A DNA stretch of 40,563 nucleotides from a bacterium EF100-94H03 bin56 (lineage in GTDB: Bacteria; Pseudomonadota; Alphaproteobacteria; SP197). Below the pieces are notes generated by a model. It made no database searches. It was not told where the DNA came from and was given only the letters and a program-made list of their open reading frames with translations. The position numbers were made by a program, and so were the translations under genes. The stretch spans positions 1 to 40,563 of the forward strand of contig MPMV01000041.1 of assembly GCA_002238685.1 (NCBI GenBank), given 5' to 3'. Of this stretch, positions 8,962-17,411 are shown one piece after another. The first letter of the stretch is position 1, and each line of letters starts with the position of its first letter.

Positions 8962-10205
8962 CCACCTCGCACCCGGTTGCGATCGATCGCAATGCTGGCG
9001 AGCTTCTTGCGGTAGATGCTCATGCCGTGACTCTTGACGGGTACAAGAACGCTGATGCCGATGTGCCGCCACATCCACATAATCCTGTCGATAGTCGGCG
9101 GATTGGGCAGCAGCCGCACCGTGTCGAACCTTCCTTCGGCGACATCGGTCAAGTATCGCATGTCGCCGTAATGTCTGTAACCGTTCAGCTTGTCCAGAAG
9201 CTCCTCGAGCTTGCCGAACAGGGAAGACACCGGAGGGACGAACCCTGTCAGCCACGAAGCGCCCTTGGCTGCATGTGTCAGTAACAGCATCACGGCGCCG
9301 GGAGGGACGCGTGGCACGATATCGCTTGAGTTGACGACCCTATAGACCGGTGTCTTGATGAAGCGGAAGAGTTCGTAGTTGCCGATTCTGGGCGCGCCGA
9401 AGGTATAGCAGGCACCGGTTACGTCGGATGCGACCAGCTTGGTCGCCAACAAGGCCAGGGCCCCGCCGAGTGAGTGTCCGGTAATGAACAGGGGTAGCGG
9501 ATTGCCGTGCTCATCCTTCGCGTCTGACCCTCCGAGGATATTCCTGACCACCTCTTCCACCGTCCTTCCCTCGGCATCGACATTCTTGGTGAACGCGTCC
9601 AGAAAACCGGTATGCACCTTGGTCTTTCCTTCGACCGTCGGGACACATCGCAGGTCGGTTAGCCAGTCGGATATCTTCTTCTCGGTTCCGCGAAAGGCGA
9701 GCACCAGATACGGCGGTTCATCGGCGCTTGTCCTTTTGCACACGAATCCTTGGGTTTCCCGGACGTCGATAACGCCCACCAAGGAGAATGCAGAGTTCTC
9801 GAGAATATTTTGGAACGCACCCAGGCTCAAACGCCGCCCGCTCATGAGGTCCGTGGAGAATTTGTCCAGGAACTCTCGGATATCCTGATGTTCCGTGAGA
9901 TTCTGTTCGAGGGCTACCTGAACGGCGTCCTCGATGAAGCCTCCTTGGCCTTCGAATCGGTAGTAGGCGAGATCGGACATCTCCGCGAGTACATAGGCCA
10001 TCCTGTCGCTGTATGCGGGTCGCACCAGCGGTGGGGTTAGGAGTTCGGCTTCGGAGAAATATGGACCGGTGTCGCGTGCTGTCGACTTGGGACGGCGAAC
10101 GTAGGTAAGGACAGCTGTTGCCACGGCGGGGACCACGACGCCGGTGACGTACGGCCAATAGTCGCCGATGAACTGCTTGGCGAAATCAATGTAGCTTATG
10201 TCCAT
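8958..10205 (-). CDS. Class 3 (lipase_3) alpha/beta hydrolase with N-terminal membrane anchor
   Basis: The protein has 415 residues. ATG at 10205 is preferred over an in-frame TTG six bases earlier. Residues 18-36 form one hydrophobic helix ([18 protein letters not shown]) without a clear cleavage site, so it is probably an inner-membrane anchor. The catalytic domain has FRGTE at 171-175 (oxyanion strand), GHSLGG at 243-248 with nucleophile Ser245, SSDIVPRVP with Asp295, and YRHYGD with His345, the complete triad of class 3 lipases. The substrate is probably a lipid ester, but this cannot be read from sequence. The IS630 element inserted in its stop codon: the TA of its TAG is the target dinucleotide, so the protein end is unchanged while any downstream operon partner is cut off. 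Its setting among defence-like genes allows a phospholipase-effector role, which is speculative. Confidence 0.88.
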   Translation of the reverse strand: MDISYIDFAKQFIGDYWPYVTGVVVPAVATAVLTYVRRPKSTARDTGPYFSEAELLTPPLVRPAYSDRMAYVLAEMSDLAYYRFEGQGGFIEDAVQVALEQNLTEHQDIREFLDKFSTDLMSGRRLSLGAFQNILENSAFSLVGVIDVRETQGFVCKRTSADEPPYLVLAFRGTEKKISDWLTDLRCVPTVEGKTKVHTGFLDAFTKNVDAEGRTVEEVVRNILGGSDAKDEHGNPLPLFITGHSLGGALALLATKLVASDVTGACYTFGAPRIGNYELFRFIKTPVYRVVNSSDIVPRVPPGAVMLLLTHAAKGASWLTGFVPPVSSLFGKLEELLDKLNGYRHYGDMRYLTDVAEGRFDTVRLLPNPPTIDRIMWMWRHIGISVLVPVKSHGMSIYRKKLASIAIDRNRVRGG

Positions 10206-10744
10206 CGGCAATGTTGGTCCGACGCTCTGTCATCGTCAAGTTCGTACTGGTTCGATCACGCTGGAGACCAGCAACACGGTAATGACTCGCGACTCACGAT
10301 GCCTATTCGCTTCGCCCGAAGTCAACAGCGACGCTGGAACGCCCGATCGGCAAGCAGGCCCTAGAGCTTGAACTCCCAAGGGCGCACAGCGGCAAGAACG
10401 GCCGCCGAGAAATGGGCCCATGTCCGTCATCACGGGCCTCGAGGGCCTTCCGTCGTCAAAGGATCGGTAGCAGCGATTCAATTTGGCATTCCGCACAACA
10501 GAAACACAAAGTACGCGAAACTCACAGACCCACAATTCGTGAGCGGCGGCATGCCCTGTCGGTGAATGACGGCGGGGGGATGCCTTGCCCTGCGGCTTGC
10601 GGCCCCCCTTCTTCCCCCCCCCCCCCTCCCCCGGCGGGCCCCCCGCCCCGCCCAGGTGCGCCGCGGCGGGAACGCCGGGCGTCCCCGGGCGGCCTCCCGG
10701 ACCCGCACGGTTGCGCCGCGACGGAAACGCTGCGCCCCCAGGAG
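10206..10744. other. Gene-free stretch with long poly-C tract
   Basis: No credible coding frame was seen. Composition shifts sharply at about 10565 to extreme GC. A homopolymer of 13 C residues occupies 10614-10626, followed by T and five more C. The tract lies just past the 3' end of the outer-membrane protein gene, not in its coding sequence or its promoter. GGCGGGGGG at 10571-10579 can pair with CCCCCCGCC at 10639-10647. Low-complexity tracts of this kind are prone to slippage and to sequencing error. Confidence 0.5.
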
Positions 10745-11617
10745 CTAGAATTCGAACCGGAGCGCCGCGAGCAATGCGTGGGTCCGGTGGTCGGCGGAGG
10801 TCTCGTTGATCCGGACCGGGATTTCTCTACGGGCGCCGTCCTCGCGGTAGCGCACGATGGCGATGTCGCCGACATCGGTCCGGATCTCTCCCGCATCGGT
10901 ATACCGGTAGTTCACATCGAGGTGGATGCTGTCGCCGATCGGTACCGCGATCCCGGTGGTCAGCAACCAGGTGAAGTTCCGCCCGCTTCCCCCGGGGAGG
11001 GCGGTGAAGGGGATCTCGCCGCCCGGACACCGGCGCAGGGGGCCCTGCGGATCGTCCGGTTCGGGGAAGCGCTGGATGTTGCCGCCGAGGCGGTAGCCGG
11101 CGATCCCGAGCCCGGCGCCCAGGAAGGGCCGCGCCCGGCGGCCAGGGGCGATCTCCCATCCCGGGAAATCGTGGAACCCGGCGAGGAGCAGCTGCCAGGT
11201 ATCCAGCCTTGCCCCGGAAGGCTGACGGGCGCCCGAGGCCCGGTAGTTCGTGTTGCCCCGCCATTCGAGGCTACGCGCTAGGACGAATTCCAGCTGCGCG
11301 CGCAGCCGGCATGGCAGGCGGAGGCCCGCAGCCGTATGAAATTGCAGACCGTCGTCGAGGGCGCCAGAGTCGAAGAGTTGCGGGCTTCCGTAGAGCGCGG
11401 CATTGCCGGCGTCGGCACCATCGACGAACCGGGTGTCCCGCGCGCGGACCAGGGCCACGCCTGCGCTCAGATAGGGGGCGTACAAGGCGGCGTCCGCCCC
11501 CGCCGCGCGGAGGTCTTCGGCGGCAGCGGCGGTCCGCCCATGGGCGGCCAGGACCCACACGACCACGACAAGCGGCAGGAGCGCCGTCCGGAATCGTGCG
11601 CCGTCGATCCGATGCAT
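10745..11617 (-). CDS. Outer-membrane beta-barrel protein
   Basis: This is a 290-residue protein from the ATG of MHRIDGARFR; a longer frame exists, but this start gives a proper signal peptide (basic MHRIDGARFR, hydrophobic LLPLVVVVWVLAA, then a small-residue AAAA cleavage region). The mature part alternates polar and hydrophobic residues as in beta strands (FLGAGLGIAGYRL, LDVNYRYTD). It ends in ALLAALRFEF, with the terminal Phe recognised by the BAM machinery. It resembles the general OMP beta-barrel family of small porin- or opacity-like proteins. Gene and flanks have much higher GC and more GGG/CCC runs than neighbours, suggesting acquisition together with the LuxR/Slam relics to its right. 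Its job is unknown; it might be cargo or a neighbour of the broken Slam-type gene. Confidence 0.75.
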   Translation of the reverse strand: MHRIDGARFRTALLPLVVVVWVLAAHGRTAAAAEDLRAAGADAALYAPYLSAGVALVRARDTRFVDGADAGNAALYGSPQLFDSGALDDGLQFHTAAGLRLPCRLRAQLEFVLARSLEWRGNTNYRASGARQPSGARLDTWQLLLAGFHDFPGWEIAPGRRARPFLGAGLGIAGYRLGGNIQRFPEPDDPQGPLRRCPGGEIPFTALPGGSGRNFTWLLTTGIAVPIGDSIHLDVNYRYTDAGEIRTDVGDIAIVRYREDGARREIPVRINETSADHRTHALLAALRFEF

Positions 11618-11838
11618 GTCCGCCTCGCGCCCCGTGTTCGGCGTGCAGCACCGACCGGGCAGCGTCAAGAGGGATCGGCAACCTGTCGTGTCGTCGGACC
11701 GCGCGATCCTGCCGGTCCCGCCATGTTTCTGCCCCATGCCTTCCGGGACATGAGATCCGCGCGGACCGGCATTTTCATTTTGCGTGCCGGCGCGCTAACG
11801 AGGGGTAGCAGAAAGGGAGGACGCGGTGCGCCCGGGAC

Positions 11839-12466
11839 GGCCTGAACGCGCATTTCCACGATCCGGACGGCCTGCGCCTGGTCTGGAGCTTGGCCGACCC
11901 TGTCTGCGGAGGCGGCTGAGAGTGCGCCCGGCTCCGGCCGATCGAGGCCCTGGTGCCGCATGTCCGACAGTTCGTCCGCGTGCGGCAGACGCTGGGGGCG
12001 GCCGAGGCCCTGGACGCCGGCCCGGCGAGCCTGCTGGAGAGCGATCGCATCGGCGCGGTGCAGCTGGACCGCGGCGGGCGGGTGCTGGCGGCGAACGCCC
12101 CAGCGCCGGAGATCCTGCGCCGGGCGAAGCGCTGGTCGACCGCGACGGCGCCCTGGACGCCGGGCTGCCAGCGGACCGCAGCTGCCTGCAGCGGCTCCTG
12201 GCGCGGGCGCTGCCGGACGCGTGGGGCACGGCCCCGGCCGGCGGCTCGATGACGGTCCGGCGCCCTTCGGGGCACGCGCGGCTGGCGCTGCACGTCATGC
12301 CGGTGGGCGACGCGACGGCAGACTTCGGGGGGCACCGGGTGGCGGCGCTGGTGCTGGCGGTCGATCCGGGCGCGGCATGCGCGCATCGACGCGCACCAGG
12401 TGGCGGCGGTGCTCGGCCTGATGCCGTCCGAGAGCCGGATGGCGGCGCTGCTGTCCGAGGGCCTAG
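11839..12466 (+). pseudogene. Relic of LuxR-type transcriptional regulator
   Basis: Read across two frames, the segment matches a common alphaproteobacterial LuxR-family regulator: GLNAHFHDPDGLRLVWSLADP, an in-frame TGA, VPHVRQFVRVRQTLGAAEAL, SLLESDRIGAVQLDRGGRVLAAN (PAS-like sensor), then a frame change to DRDGALDAGLPADRSCLQRLL, GGSMTVRRPSG and HRVAALVLAVDPG, then another change to IDAHQVAAVLGLMPSESRMAALLSEG, the first part of the helix-turn-helix. The rest of the DNA-binding domain is missing, because the frame runs straight into Slam-type barrel sequence. One stop, two frameshifts and a missing recognition helix mean it is dead. Confidence 0.78.
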
Positions 12467-12921
12467 GCGTTGCGCCCGGGCTCTGGATCACGCGCCATGA
12501 CGACCAGCCCGGCGAGGTCGATCCCGTGGGACGGTCACTGGCGCTCTCGGTCTCGCGCCGCGCCGGGCCCGGCTGGCTGACGGCGGGCGGCACGCTCTCG
12601 CGCGAGACCGCGGACAGGAGCAGCCTGGACTGGCGCTCGCGGGGACTGAGCCTCGCCTATGCGGCGGATATCGGGGAGGACTGGAGCGGATCGCTCCGCC
12701 TCGGGCTGAGCACGGCTAGGTTCGACGAGACGGACGCGACGTTTCTCAAGCGGCGCGAGGACCGGACGAGGAACGCCGGTTTGACGCTGTCGCACCGCAA
12801 GGTCTCCTGGGAGGGCTATCAGCCGGTCCTGATGCTGGACTGGGCGCAGACCGAGTCGACGATCTCGCTCAATGACCGGAGGCTGATTCAGTTCCGGCTC
12901 GGGCTGAACAGGCTGTTTTGA
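12467..12921 (+). pseudogene. C-terminal barrel fragment of a Slam-type (DUF560) outer-membrane protein, fused to the LuxR relic
   Basis: The open frame 12400-12921 is a chimera: its first 20-odd codons are regulator helix-turn-helix, and the rest reads as the end of a surface lipoprotein assembly modifier. Supporting features are SLAYAADIGEDWSGSLRLG, ARFDETDATFLKRRED, NAGLTLSHRKVSWEGYQPVL, WAQTESTISLNDRR and the terminal RLGLNRLF ending in Phe. Slam proteins are two-domain outer-membrane proteins (TPR plus 14-strand barrel) that move lipoproteins to the cell surface. Only the last 150 or so residues remain, and no signal peptide or TPR part is present. The frame could be transcribed but is unlikely to make a functional exporter. 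The family call rests on the spacing of barrel motifs. Confidence 0.65.
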
Positions 12922-12936
12922 GACCGGGTGTCGAAA

Positions 12937-12955
12937 GCCCGGCGCGGCGCCGGGC
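12937..12955. repeat. Perfect GC palindrome after the Slam fragment
   Basis: GCCCGGCGC and its complement form 9-bp arms around a single G, followed at once by a second palindrome, GCGCACGTGCGC (12954-12965). It sits 16 bases after the stop codon. It could be a terminator stem, but no U-run follows. Confidence 0.4.
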
Positions 12956-13170
12956 GCACGTGCGCTGGACGGCGAACCTGGAATTCGGCCATTCCATCGG
13001 CACTGGCGGCTATCGAAGGGGCGACTGCATCACGGAGTTTGGATGATACCGCAGGAGCAATGGTGCTGACCGCTGCGTGGGTCTGAGGCCAGACGACAGG
13101 CAGGGAACCAGATGCACTGCACCTCTGCTCCGGGGCGCCACCACCACAACAATCGGGGAGAACTGAGTCC

Positions 13171-13548
13171 ATGGATACTGATGCAGCCAACCTCGCAACA
13201 GGCGATTTCATTCCGCTACTGGTTGCCGAGAGCATTCTTCTGATCATCGTACTAGTCGTACTTCCGGCATACGCAGCCTGGAGAGCACGAACGCGCAACG
13301 ATGTCCCCCTGAAGGGACTTGCCCTGCCTCAAGGGTCCGTGAGATCCATGCTGGCGCTTGCCGTGGTCGGTTCCTTTGTCGTTTTCCTGGTGTTCGGGGC
13401 ACGAGCGTTGCCTCACGAAGGTTCGCGTTTCACCGAGATTGTGGCGGCATTGACCGGTATCGCCGGAACCGTTGTCGGCTTCTACTTCGGTGGCAATGGG
13501 TCAGGGCGCAACGACCAGAACGAAAGCACCACGCCGACCTCAGGTTGA
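13171..13548 (+). CDS. Small membrane protein with three predicted helices
   Basis: This 125-residue protein has its ATG preceded by GGGGAGA, a good ribosome site. Hydrophobic segments lie at about 13-35 (LLVAESILLIIVLVVLPAY), 58-79 (MLALAVVGSFVVFLVFG) and 88-107 (ending GTVVGFYFGG). Between helices one and two is a basic loop (AWRARTRNDVPLKG), suggesting a cytoplasmic location. The tail is short, polar and Asn/Thr-rich. I do not recognise a family; the LPQGSVRSMLAL and GxVVGFYFGG segments look conserved-type. It is convergent with the integrase pair, ending 15 bases from it, so it is cargo of the same element or a neighbour. Its base use is closer to the bulk genome than to the GC-rich patch on its left. 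Confidence 0.7.
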   Translation: MDTDAANLATGDFIPLLVAESILLIIVLVVLPAYAAWRARTRNDVPLKGLALPQGSVRSMLALAVVGSFVVFLVFGARALPHEGSRFTEIVAALTGIAGTVVGFYFGGNGSGRNDQNESTTPTSG

Positions 13549-13563
13549 TGAGTGAAGGCCGTG

Positions 13564-14715
13564 TCATTCATTTGCATCGCCGATTGCCGTGATTGCCACA
13601 CCGATCCGTTCTGCCGCCGCTTCCACTTCCTTGTCCGCGACGTGGGCATAACGCAGAGTCATTGAAACCTGCCGGTGACCAAGCAGCCTCGCCACTGTCG
13701 GAAGTGGAACGCCGTTCAGGACGGCATGCGAGGCGTAGTTGTGACGCAGATCATGAAGACGCACGTCTTCGATGCCAGCCTGTTTGCGAAGGGTGAGCCA
13801 GAGTGGCATGGACCTCGATATCGGCACGGTGGGATCGCAGGGCGAGGGAAAGACATGCTCGCTGCCGGTCCGGGGTTGTCGCTCGATGATCTCACGGGCT
13901 TCACTGTTCAGATAGACTTTCCGCGGTCCCGTCTTGCTGTCCTGGAGATCGAGAATGTCGGCGCCAACCTCGCACCATTTGAGAGTCCGGATCTCGCTTG
14001 AACGGCAACCGGTGTAGTAGAGCAGACGGATGACGTCCGCCTGCGCGGCCCGCGCCGGGCGTTCGGAGACCAATCGGTCCAGTTCGGCATGTAGGCGAAT
14101 GGCCTCGCCGCGGGACAGGAACCGGTTGAACCTGCGTTTCGGGTTCCGGCGTATTCTGGTTGCCTGGTTGGTTTCGAGATGGCCATGAACCTTCGCGTGA
14201 CCGAGAATCTGGCGCAACGTGTCGAGAGTCCTGTTGGCGCCGCCTGGCGCCATCCCACTGTAGCGGTCGAACCACTTGATCACCTCCTTTCGTCCGATCC
14301 GGTCAAGCGGCATGTCGCCGAATGTCGGCAACAGTTGGCTCTTGAGCGCGATGTCGACGGAACGACGGGTGGTTGGCTTGAAACGGTCGTAACACTCAGA
14401 TCGCCAGACTTCCGAGACAAAGTCGCCGAACCGCGGTACGGGAACAGGAAGCGTGTCGTTGAGAAGGTCCATGTCGCCGGACTGAATGGCCAGATACCGG
14501 GACCGCGCTTCGTCGACGGTCATGTGTGTCACGGGACCGAGGGTCCGGCGCTTTGAAGAACCATTGCGGTTGTCCAGGACGACGAACGACCGGTGGCCGG
14601 ATGACCGGACCCTGACACCGAGACCCGTGATCCGGATGTCCCAGACCGTATATTCGCTCGCCGCCGCACCGAGCCTGGCAACGGCACGGTCGCTCAGGCG
14701 CATCTTTCGTGTCAT
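13564..14715 (-). CDS. Tyrosine recombinase/integrase 1
   Basis: The protein has 383 residues and is full length. The N-terminal arm-binding-like region (ITGLGVRVRSSGHRSFVV) is followed by a core-binding helical domain (about 95-185) and a catalytic domain with TGCRSSEI (Arg238), DSKTGPRK (Lys261), HDLRH (His321, Arg324), GH347 and the nucleophile in LRYAHV (Tyr356). All catalytic residues are present. Its start lies three bases after the stop of integrase 2; the ribosome site GGTGGGGAGGG is inside the end of that gene, so translation is probably coupled. The relic at 4752-5136 is a diverged copy. Expected role: site-specific integration and excision of the island, perhaps jointly with integrase 2. 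Confidence 0.95.
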   Translation of the reverse strand: MTRKMRLSDRAVARLGAAASEYTVWDIRITGLGVRVRSSGHRSFVVLDNRNGSSKRRTLGPVTHMTVDEARSRYLAIQSGDMDLLNDTLPVPVPRFGDFVSEVWRSECYDRFKPTTRRSVDIALKSQLLPTFGDMPLDRIGRKEVIKWFDRYSGMAPGGANRTLDTLRQILGHAKVHGHLETNQATRIRRNPKRRFNRFLSRGEAIRLHAELDRLVSERPARAAQADVIRLLYYTGCRSSEIRTLKWCEVGADILDLQDSKTGPRKVYLNSEAREIIERQPRTGSEHVFPSPCDPTVPISRSMPLWLTLRKQAGIEDVRLHDLRHNYASHAVLNGVPLPTVARLLGHRQVSMTLRYAHVADKEVEAAAERIGVAITAIGDANE

Positions 14716-14718
14716 GGG

Positions 14719-15852
14719 TCAGCCCTCCCCACCCAGAATTGGAACAAGGGCTTCGGCTGTCTCGTGGACCGATGCATCGGCAAGGTGCGTGTACTTCAAC
14801 GTGGTTGCCGGATCATTGTGGCCAAGGAGTCTGCCGATGGTGAGGATCGTCTCGCCATGAGCGAGCGCCACCGAAGCGTAGGTGTGTCTCAGATCATGGC
14901 AGCGAACATCCGCGATGCCTGCTTCTGCACTCACGTCGCACCAGAACAGGTGGAGCGTGTCCTTCGAAAGCTGGCGACCCCCACGAAGGGACGGGAACAT
15001 CCAGCAGCCCCGCCGGGGCAGACCATCAAGTATCCGGCGCGCGGGCGATGACAGCCAGACCGTGCGAGGGCCCGTCTTGGAATCGCGCAGGTAGAGCTTG
15101 CCCTCTCGGTAGTCCGGCCACTTGAGGCTGAGGATCTCGGACGTTCGACACCCGGTGAGAACTAGCAGCCGCACGACCGCGGTCAACAGAGGCTGCTTCG
15201 CAAGCCTCTTGTCGAGAACACGGCTCAACCGCCGGATCTCGTCGTCGTTGAGAAACCTCTCGCGATTGCGCCGGCGATAGCGCTTGATTCCGGTGCAGGG
15301 ATTGGAGCCTTGCGCGCGGTAGCCATAGACCTCGGCCTGGCCAAGGATCACGGAAAGAACCGGTGCGGAGCGATCCGCGGCAACGGGTGTTGCGTGAAGC
15401 GAAGCGAACCACCGCTGGACGTCACGGCGTGTGATGTCCCCTATGGCACGGCCCCTGAACCACGGCAGAATTTGGTTCCTGCAGTAGCCGAGATTGACTC
15501 TCAATGTCCGTGGCTTCCAGTGCCGCTTGTAGCGCCGGAAAACCTCTTCCGCGACATCCTCGAAAAGGATGGTCTGGCCATCATCGGGAAATGCCCCGTC
15601 GTTCCGAGACCGTGACGCCAGCAGGGATGCCGCCTGTTCCCGGGCGCACTCCAGGGTCATGCTCCGGGCATCACCTATCGAGTGCCAGACCCTCGTGCCG
15701 TCGACCTGACGGTGGAGGAAGTAGCACTTGCGACCTGACGGCAGGACACGGACACCAAAGCCCCGGATGACACAATCGCGGATATCCTGGGGCTTCTTTT
15801 CTAGTGGTTTGAGGGCATCGACCCGACGTTGCGTAAGGCGGCTCTTCACCAT
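14719..15852 (-). CDS. Tyrosine recombinase/integrase 2
   Basis: The protein has 377 residues, starting at ATG after GGGGAGA. The N-terminal region reads IRGFGVRVLPSGRKCYFLH (arm-binding type), the middle LRVNLGYCRNQILPWF (core-binding), and the catalytic domain TGCRTSEI (Arg236), DSKTGPRT (Lys259), HDLRH (His319, Arg322), GH345 and LKYTHL (Tyr354). It is intact. It shares family with integrase 1 but differs over its whole length, so the two are not a recent duplication. It is the first gene of the pair and lies at the island edge, about 130 bases from where the neighbouring oxidoreductase gene breaks off. The relic at 39612-39980 is closest to this protein. Confidence 0.95.
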   Translation of the reverse strand: MVKSRLTQRRVDALKPLEKKPQDIRDCVIRGFGVRVLPSGRKCYFLHRQVDGTRVWHSIGDARSMTLECAREQAASLLASRSRNDGAFPDDGQTILFEDVAEEVFRRYKRHWKPRTLRVNLGYCRNQILPWFRGRAIGDITRRDVQRWFASLHATPVAADRSAPVLSVILGQAEVYGYRAQGSNPCTGIKRYRRRNRERFLNDDEIRRLSRVLDKRLAKQPLLTAVVRLLVLTGCRTSEILSLKWPDYREGKLYLRDSKTGPRTVWLSSPARRILDGLPRRGCWMFPSLRGGRQLSKDTLHLFWCDVSAEAGIADVRCHDLRHTYASVALAHGETILTIGRLLGHNDPATTLKYTHLADASVHETAEALVPILGGEG

Positions 15853-15880
15853 GGCATTCTCCCCGGTTCATGTTGCACCG

Positions 15881-15913
15881 GGGGAAGCGGAAACGAGGTG
15901 AATCCGCTTCCCC
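15881..15913. repeat. 11-11-11 inverted repeat upstream of the integrase pair
   Basis: GGGGAAGCGGA at 15881-15891 and its exact complement at 15903-15913 flank an 11-base centre. The site lies between the start of integrase 2 and the truncated oxidoreductase. Dyad arms of this length are what tyrosine recombinases bind at core sites, though their centres are usually 6-8 bases. No U-run follows on either strand, so a terminator is less likely. It may be an attachment-core, operator or leader hairpin. Confidence 0.5.
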
Positions 15914-15941
15914 GGCGAAAGTCCTTGAGAGAGAATGCGTT

Positions 15942-17015
15942 TTAATTCAATGTGTTACTTGTTCCGTTCAGCACCGAAGGTGCGCTCCAGGTGTGTTCGA
16001 AGGTGACGCGCGGCACCATGGGAAAGCGCCTGGAAAGGGAGTGGACGTGCTGACGCCGGACCGTCGCCAGATCGCGCCTGGTGATCATGAAGTCCGGCCG
16101 GTAACGCAGAGCCAGCCGGATGAGCAGCCTCTTGTCCCTCGTGTAGCGCATCGTCGTCCCGCCCAGGAACGCCGGAATGGTTCCCCAGTCTCCCTCGCCT
16201 CCCAGAGCCTTCTGTTCGGCATCGTCAAGCGGTCGGGTGAGGCTGGCGAACGTGTGGATGGTGAGCAGTTTCCGTCCGAGAAACCCGAAGGCGGAGGTCC
16301 AGCCGTTGGTCGCCAGAATGATCCGTGGCGCCGTCAACTGCCCGGTTGAGGTCACAAGGGTCTTTGTTGCGCCGTCATGGAACTCCCGCACCGGAGAATT
16401 CTCGAAGATCTCGACATTGTCCGGCATGGTGCGCGCCAGTCCTGTCACGAGCGCCGCCGGCTGCATCAGGACGCACCCGGGCGCAAAGAGACCATCGGCA
16501 AAGCTGTCCGTGCCGAGGAAGGCGGCGAGACGTCCGCGATCCCATCGCTCACAGTCCTCGCCAAGATCGCCGAGGCGAGCCTGCATGACATCGAGATTCC
16601 GGCGCGCTCGAGACGTGGCCGCCACGTGCACCTTGCCGCGACGGCTCCAATGGCAGCGTATCTGGTGGTGTTTCACGAGATCCCCGAGCCAGGCGATGGC
16701 CTGCCGGTTGATGCGGATCTGCCGGTGATCGTGTTCAGGCTGTTCGCGTGACAGCGCATGGGGAAGATCGATGATGAAGCCCGAATTGCGCCCCGAGGCG
16801 TTCTCCCCGATACGTCCCGCTTCAAGGAGCACGATGCGGTCACCGGGCCGCAACTCACCCAGGCGCCGGGCCGCGGCGAGACCGGCGAAACCACCACCAA
16901 TCACCGCCCAGTCGGCTGTGCCCTCACCTTCCCAGACACACGCCGGAGGATGTTCCTCCAGGATGTTGTACCAGCCGTTCGAATGATCGTTCTTCGGGAA
17001 GCCGGTCACCCGCAT
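15942..17015 (-). pseudogene. FAD-dependent amine/amino-acid oxidoreductase (DAO family), 3'-truncated at island border
   Basis: The frame encodes 357 residues. N-terminal NGWY and the Rossmann motif GGGFAG at 40-45 (inside AVIGGGFAGLAAARRL), then ASGRNSGF, are typical of the DAO group near gamma-glutamylputrescine or sarcosine oxidases. The protein follows the family up to FEHTW (about residue 342), where homologues continue with roughly 80-100 more residues that close the FAD site. Here the sequence instead ends SAPSVLNGTSNTLN and stops. The break is next to the integrase pair, so the island probably integrated inside this gene. Whether the shortened protein folds is doubtful. It is third in a tight operon after the Rieske and cupin genes (9-base gap), so it probably oxidised an amine produced by, or feeding, that oxygenase. 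Confidence 0.72.
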
Positions 17016-17024
17016 GAAGCGATG

Positions 17025-17411
17025 TCAGTCCAGGGGAACCGGAGGCACGGGGACGTGGTGATGGGTGCTGCTTCCCGCTTTCGACTCGGTCACCGGAGCC
17101 ACGGCAAAGAAGAACCTCGCCGGTTCACGCGCCACATAGGTAAGCCGGGTTCCGGCAGGAAGCCACATGATGTCCCCGGGGCCGATGCGGTGCCGTCCCT
17201 CGTCGGTGTGGATTTCCAGTTCACCGTCGATGCCGTAGATGATCTCGTCATAGGTCACGGTCCACGGAATGCTGCAGTTCTCGAACACTCCCATGCCACC
17301 TCCCAACGTGGTGCTGATCGCCGAGTTGACGGTTGCCACCACGTTGCCGCCACTGCCGTCAGCCACGGAAAGATCGAGGTCATGCCCACGGAACATGCGT
17401 GCGTCGCTCAT
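17025..17411 (-). CDS. Cupin-domain protein (EutQ-like)
   Basis: The protein has 128 residues. A single cupin barrel is indicated by YDEIIYGIDGELEIHTDEG, RIGPGDIMWLPAGT and the later strand ARFFFAVAP. The first motif lacks the usual two His of metal-binding cupins (it has YDEII...E), as in EutQ-type cupins, so it may bind small molecules without a classic metal centre. The start ATG overlaps the stop of the Rieske gene by four bases (ATGA) and its stop is nine bases from the oxidoreductase start, so the three are one operon. It probably supports amine catabolism as an accessory or sensor; no direct evidence of the substrate. Confidence 0.85.
   Translation of the reverse strand: MSDARMFRGHDLDLSVADGSGGNVVATVNSAISTTLGGGMGVFENCSIPWTVTYDEIIYGIDGELEIHTDEGRHRIGPGDIMWLPAGTRLTYVAREPARFFFAVAPVTESKAGSSTHHHVPVPPVPLD

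Noticed and set aside
10412..11281. 289-codon plus-strand frame over the outer-membrane protein gene
   Set aside because: Pro/Gly/Arg-rich shadow; the opposite strand has a signal peptide and terminal Phe.
13564..15852. RIT element (three recombinases in a row)
   Set aside because: Only two recombinase genes are present and no third relic lies next to them.
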